NCBI GenBank assembly: GCA_947650285.1
Contig: CANTFL010000905.1
Span: 1 to 34,225, forward strand
From: Hyaloperonospora brassicae
Lineage: Eukaryota; Oomycota; Peronosporomycetes; Peronosporales; Peronosporaceae
Length of the DNA: 34,225 nucleotides
Direction of reading: 5' to 3'
The position numbers were made by a program, and so were the translations under genes. Below the pieces are notes generated by a model that had not been told where the DNA came from, ran no database searches, and saw only the letters and a program-made list of their open reading frames with translations. Below are positions 30,998 through 34,225 of this stretch, piece by piece (position 1 is the first letter of the stretch; the number at the start of each line of letters is the position of its first letter).

Positions 30998-31249
30998 CTA
31001 CACATATTCGTTTCTCGGAACACGTTGATCTACCGTAGTACATGCATGATGTAGTTGCAAAGGATAGGCAGATCTTGACACTTCACATAAATAACGCCAC
31101 GACTTCAGATACAAAACGGCAGCGAAGTATTGTGCATCAGATGAGTAGCTTCCGATACGCTTCAAATGACACGCAACACTTGCAGTCCTGCCTCTTGCAA
31201 TATAATGAGCTAGCGTGCCTCCAATAGACGAAGAGCAGTACTCAACCAT
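30998..31249 (-). CDS. Right-arm copy of the 83-codon unrecognised ORF
   Basis: Identical in translation to 20963-21214, with the same ATG context. Function unknown. Confidence 0.25.
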   Translation of the reverse strand: MVEYCSSSIGGTLAHYIARGRTASVACHLKRIGSYSSDAQYFAAVLYLKSWRYLCEVSRSAYPLQLHHACTTVDQRVPRNEYV

Positions 31250-31365
31250 TTTGTTTGTCGATAGCTAAGTGCAGCTACGACTCACTAGAAATAATATATT
31301 ATAGCCAGAATGCCCCGATAAGAACAAGCGGCATCCCTTCATCGCCGCGGTCCACTACGATCTCA

Positions 31366-31587
31366 TCAATCGAAAAGTGTCAATAATGGAAACGCTGCCG
31401 AAGAAAAGTCCTTGACCGCAGGTGTTGAGACTATAACTGTCTTGTTAAGCTTCACACTCAGTGTTCCAACGCCTTTTCTCTGCTCCAAAAGACAGGCAAA
31501 GTTCATCAGCGCGGCAGCTACATTCCAAGTAAGTGACTTGAAAGGCACGAAGCGTGTTGAGTCGGTGGCTCTACTCACCTGAGTCAC
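31366..31587 (-). pseudogene. Right-arm copy of the 67-codon frame, six codons longer
   Basis: The stop that ends the left copy is TTA (Leu) here, so the frame ends LLTLFD. There is no ATG at its left end. Unrecognised. Confidence 0.22.
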
Positions 31588-32061
31588 GGAGACCTGGACA
31601 ATAGCTTGCCGAGAGCTTCATAGCGTAGTGGTGGCTCCTCTCGTGTATAAAGTCTCATCTACGCTGGTGGCCCAATCGCCTCGTCCCGGCAAGGTCGGGA
31701 AGTTCAACAGTGCGTCACTGAGACCATAACATTTTAAATTCCTACCTGGGGAATATACATTTACGTTCTACGAGGACCTTGAGGTTTATAAAGGTTTTGG
31801 ACTAAGCGCCTTGTGATGTCAGTGCAGGTTACATCGATATTACGTCGATGTACGCACCGCTGCCACGAGTAGCCGTAGATTGAGTAACGGATCATCGATG
31901 GAACGATCCCTTAGTGAGAATCGCAATGCGAGTGCAATATAGCTGCAACGGGAGCGTGCAGGCCGTGTGACTCACTGCACAGACGAAGAGTCAATTATAC
32001 TGAGCGAGTGATGGATCACAGCGCTGGCAATTAGAGCAAAAATTTGGCCGATTGGCACGTC

Positions 32062-32253
32062 TTATATTTTCTTTACATTTGCTATAATAGGCAGTGCATC
32101 ACCGAAACTGTCAAAAATTACGCCATTGGGTCCCATCAGCGCGTACTTCAGTGATTGACTTGAATGACCACGTTCCTTCAAATCGTAGAGCCACTGGATG
32201 CGGCTAACAGCTGCGACGTGATATTTCGCAACTTCTTTGCAAGAACATTGCAC
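32062..32253 (-). pseudogene. Right-arm copy of the 63-codon frame
   Basis: Same as 19956-20147 except SQSLKY for SQLLKY. No ATG start. Unrecognised. Confidence 0.22.
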
Positions 32254-32592
32254 CTATTCTGCATCCTTTCTTGAAGCTGCGCTGATCGAGCACAGTGGTA
32301 GCCTTTACTGATATCGGAAAGCTACGAGCATATTGCTCAACAGGCGTGTGAAAGCGCTCGAGACGGAACAGATGCTGCAGATGTGACCAAGCCGAATCTC
32401 GCTAATTCATTGAACAAATTAAATTCAGCAGGACTTGTAGTCGGTGGTTGAGAAGATTAGTGTGTTTCGTGTAGTTCAAACTAAAATTGGGTCAATATGA
32501 ATATCGTCTTAAAAATTATATTCTCCAATATGTACCTCGCAAGCCTAATATTATAGGAGTGTAAACTGCATTGAGTAATATCGACACCTCTC

Positions 32593-32649
32593 TACTTACT
32601 GGTTAGTGCCACTGAATCTGGTACCGGGAGGAGTACCTGGATCGATACC
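32593..32649 (+). other. tRNA-like (SINE-head-like) segment, right arm
   Basis: Mirror of 19560-19616: an A-box-like TACTTACTGGTTAGTGCC, an anticodon-arm-like stem at 32620-32637 and a B-box-like GGATCGATACC at 32639-32649. Unpaired acceptor and T stems exclude a functional tRNA. Confidence 0.4.
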
Positions 32650-33064
32650 CACGGGGGGCGGGTACGGTTACAGGCGCCGGAGATAGACAAACATATTAGA
32701 CGAGCAAACAGCCAATGGGTGACCGCCCTACCAACCCGCACCTTAGGTATGTATTACTTTGGGTCGGATGGAAGCCCTACTGACCTCAAAGTCCCACAGT
32801 GTAATACGGGGTGAGGACCCTCTAAGAAATTATAACAGTGTCACTGCACTCGTAGCCCACACCGGGGTGATCTGAAGGACTACGCCGCGTAAAATCGTAC
32901 TTGTTAGTGCAGTCCATCATATCAAGTAACTTAGCCATTAATCGCTGCTAGACACGTAACAATTGGCGTTCAACGAAATAATAATTTGGAGTTTGCAGTT
33001 GATCCATTTGACTAGAAGAAATTGTGCTATAGGATATTCGACTGCATTGAACACAATTATAGTC

Positions 33065-33511
33065 TTACCTTTCTATGTATGCGTCCGTATAGAAGATAGG
33101 CCTTCCTATGCACATGCCGTGGACGTAGGGTTGCGAGGCACGTTCCGTCACTGTTTCAGTGTAGGCAGCTTGTTCTGTGCGGTTACAAGCGCAGAGTGCC
33201 CCGTTTAAATGGCAGCACTTTGTGATCTGTCCAACGACTACGTACTTTTCATCCAACACGAAGAAAACAGGATCGCTTTCATGCCAAGCGTAAAGTATTC
33301 GCGCGTTTGAGTGACATCAAATGGGCCAACCGGTTTGCTATGAAAGGCGATAAGTACATGCCGCAATACCAAGTTCTTCCAGCACAAATTCGACGCGTAG
33401 AGTTATAAAGTAACCTTTTTTACCACCAAGGTGCTCCACAGTCAGAGCTTTTAAGTGAATAGGGTATCCAACAATTTGAATTGTTGAGTCAGCAGTAATG
33501 TTAGACTGCAC
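33065..33511 (-). pseudogene. Right-arm copy of the decayed unrecognised ORF
   Basis: Mirror of 18698-19144. The C-terminal 64 codons (33259-33065) translate identically to the left copy. Confidence 0.33.
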
Positions 33512-33814
33512 CTAGCGGGTCAACGCACGCGCGTTGACCTGAAAGCGTCGTAAAAAATATCTTCGATTACCACAAATAACCTCTTTTAAATGTCATATCG
33601 ATTTGAAAGCCATTAAAGAGACCTTGAGATCCTAAATAAAGATATATTTTTAAAAACTTAAGAAAATGTATCTCCGGTTACTAAGAAGATTATCAAATGG
33701 GATTCCATATCAATTCGAATGCCACCATAAAGATATTCGCATCCTCATTATAGATAGTTGCTTCGTTTGCTTTGTCAAAATCGACCGAGCATATCTATAT
33801 GACTTAGGTCTTAA

Positions 33815-34225
33815 TGTAACGGGGTTACACGTCGACTGGTAGTCGACAATATGTGTGGTACAGACAAGGGATGGGATCCCCTTTAAAGCAATATTTGAAC
33901 ACAAGTATCAATTGTTGAAGACTGATGTCTGTCAACCACTGATTACGCGATCTCATAAGAGGTTTATTTAGGATATAAGTGAGTATGTTAATTACTTTGT
34001 TCTACGGTGTTCTTTTAGGTTAAAAAAAGAAATAAATTTCAGTTCCCATTTTGATCAACAAAAGTCACGTGCCTCTCTGAGGCGTCTTGCGATCGTAAGG
34101 AAGTAGCAACTCCTTTTTAAGGCAGCTACTCCTTTTGCAATCAGTGCGTTTGATTCTCTTGAATCATTTGGTCCCCCCTGGAACACGGACCGTAAGCTCT
34201 CTGAGCTTTTCGACTCTTTGAGTCG
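33815..34225 (-). mobile_element. Right-arm solo LTR, truncated by the window end
   Basis: It begins (plus strand) TGTAACGGGGTTACACGTCG and is preceded by CTTAA, the complement of the TTAAG duplication in the left arm. It stays collinear with 18394-17985 with scattered differences, for example an extra C in the GGTCCCC run and GGACCG for GGTCCC-related bases. Confidence 0.92.

Larger units (their letters stand above)
30292..34225 (-). repeat. Right arm of the giant inverted repeat (cut by window end)
   Basis: This is the reverse complement of 17985-21920 with very few differences. It holds mirrored copies of every left-arm feature: frames at 30420-30653 (plus), 31249-30998, 31587-31366, 32253-32062 and about 33511-33065 (minus), the tRNA-like segment at 32593-32649 (plus), the GGTCAACGC hairpin at 33518-33539, and the solo LTR from 33815. 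The arm is still matching at the last base, so its true end lies outside. Confidence 0.95.

Noticed and set aside
1..34225. CRISPR array, bacterial operon or phage content
   Set aside because: No regularly spaced identical repeats and no bacterial-type gene clusters; the retroelements are eukaryotic.

Overview
Kind of DNA. The window holds no recognisable host gene, rRNA or intact tRNA. It is AT-leaning eukaryotic intergenic DNA built from mobile elements in different states of decay. The Ty3/gypsy gag, protease, reverse transcriptase, RNase H, integrase and chromodomain remnants read most like the gypsy elements of oomycetes (Phytophthora and downy-mildew type genomes). That attribution rests on remembered family resemblance, not on a search.

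Layout. (1) 1-2.6 kb: nothing recognised. (2) 2.7-11.6 kb: very old gypsy relics on the minus strand. One keeps the order gag (about 6.8-5.8 kb), protease-like region (5.4-5.0 kb), reverse transcriptase start (4.25-3.84 kb). A second gag lies at 10.8-9.2 kb. Three relics of one LTR-like block (2.83, 8.55 and 11.45 kb) bracket them. A 69-bp tandem duplication and a 12-unit, 20-21-bp minisatellite lie at the left end. (3) 11.6-17.8 kb: mostly featureless, with a 52-bp duplication, a 17-bp-arm hairpin and one long but unrecognised ORF. (4) 17.86-34.2 kb: a giant inverted repeat. Its arms are at least 3.9 kb and very similar to each other (17985-22002 against 34225-30292 plus 22794-22709), around a 706-bp unique centre (22003-22708). 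Each arm carries the same solo LTR with its TTAAG target duplication, the same tRNA-like (SINE-like) segment and the same decayed open frames. The right arm runs off the window.

(5) 22795-30291: a 7497-bp Ty3/gypsy element inserted in the inner end of the right arm. It has 473-bp LTRs and a TCCCA target duplication, and its gag-pol is on the minus strand. The LTRs differ at only about 7 positions, yet gag-pol has at least nine in-frame stops and several frame changes, so it was probably copied while already dead. Between pol and the 3' LTR lies a 438-codon open frame of opposite polarity (23376-24692, plus strand) with a coiled-coil C-terminus and two TAA stops. It overlaps the chromodomain end of pol tail to tail.

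Order of events inferred: solo LTR formation, then inverted duplication, then insertion of the 7.5-kb element of the same LTR family. The most unusual signals are the giant inverted repeat, the series of about eleven tiny hairpins that makes up the LTR, including both its ends, and the opposite-strand extra ORF.
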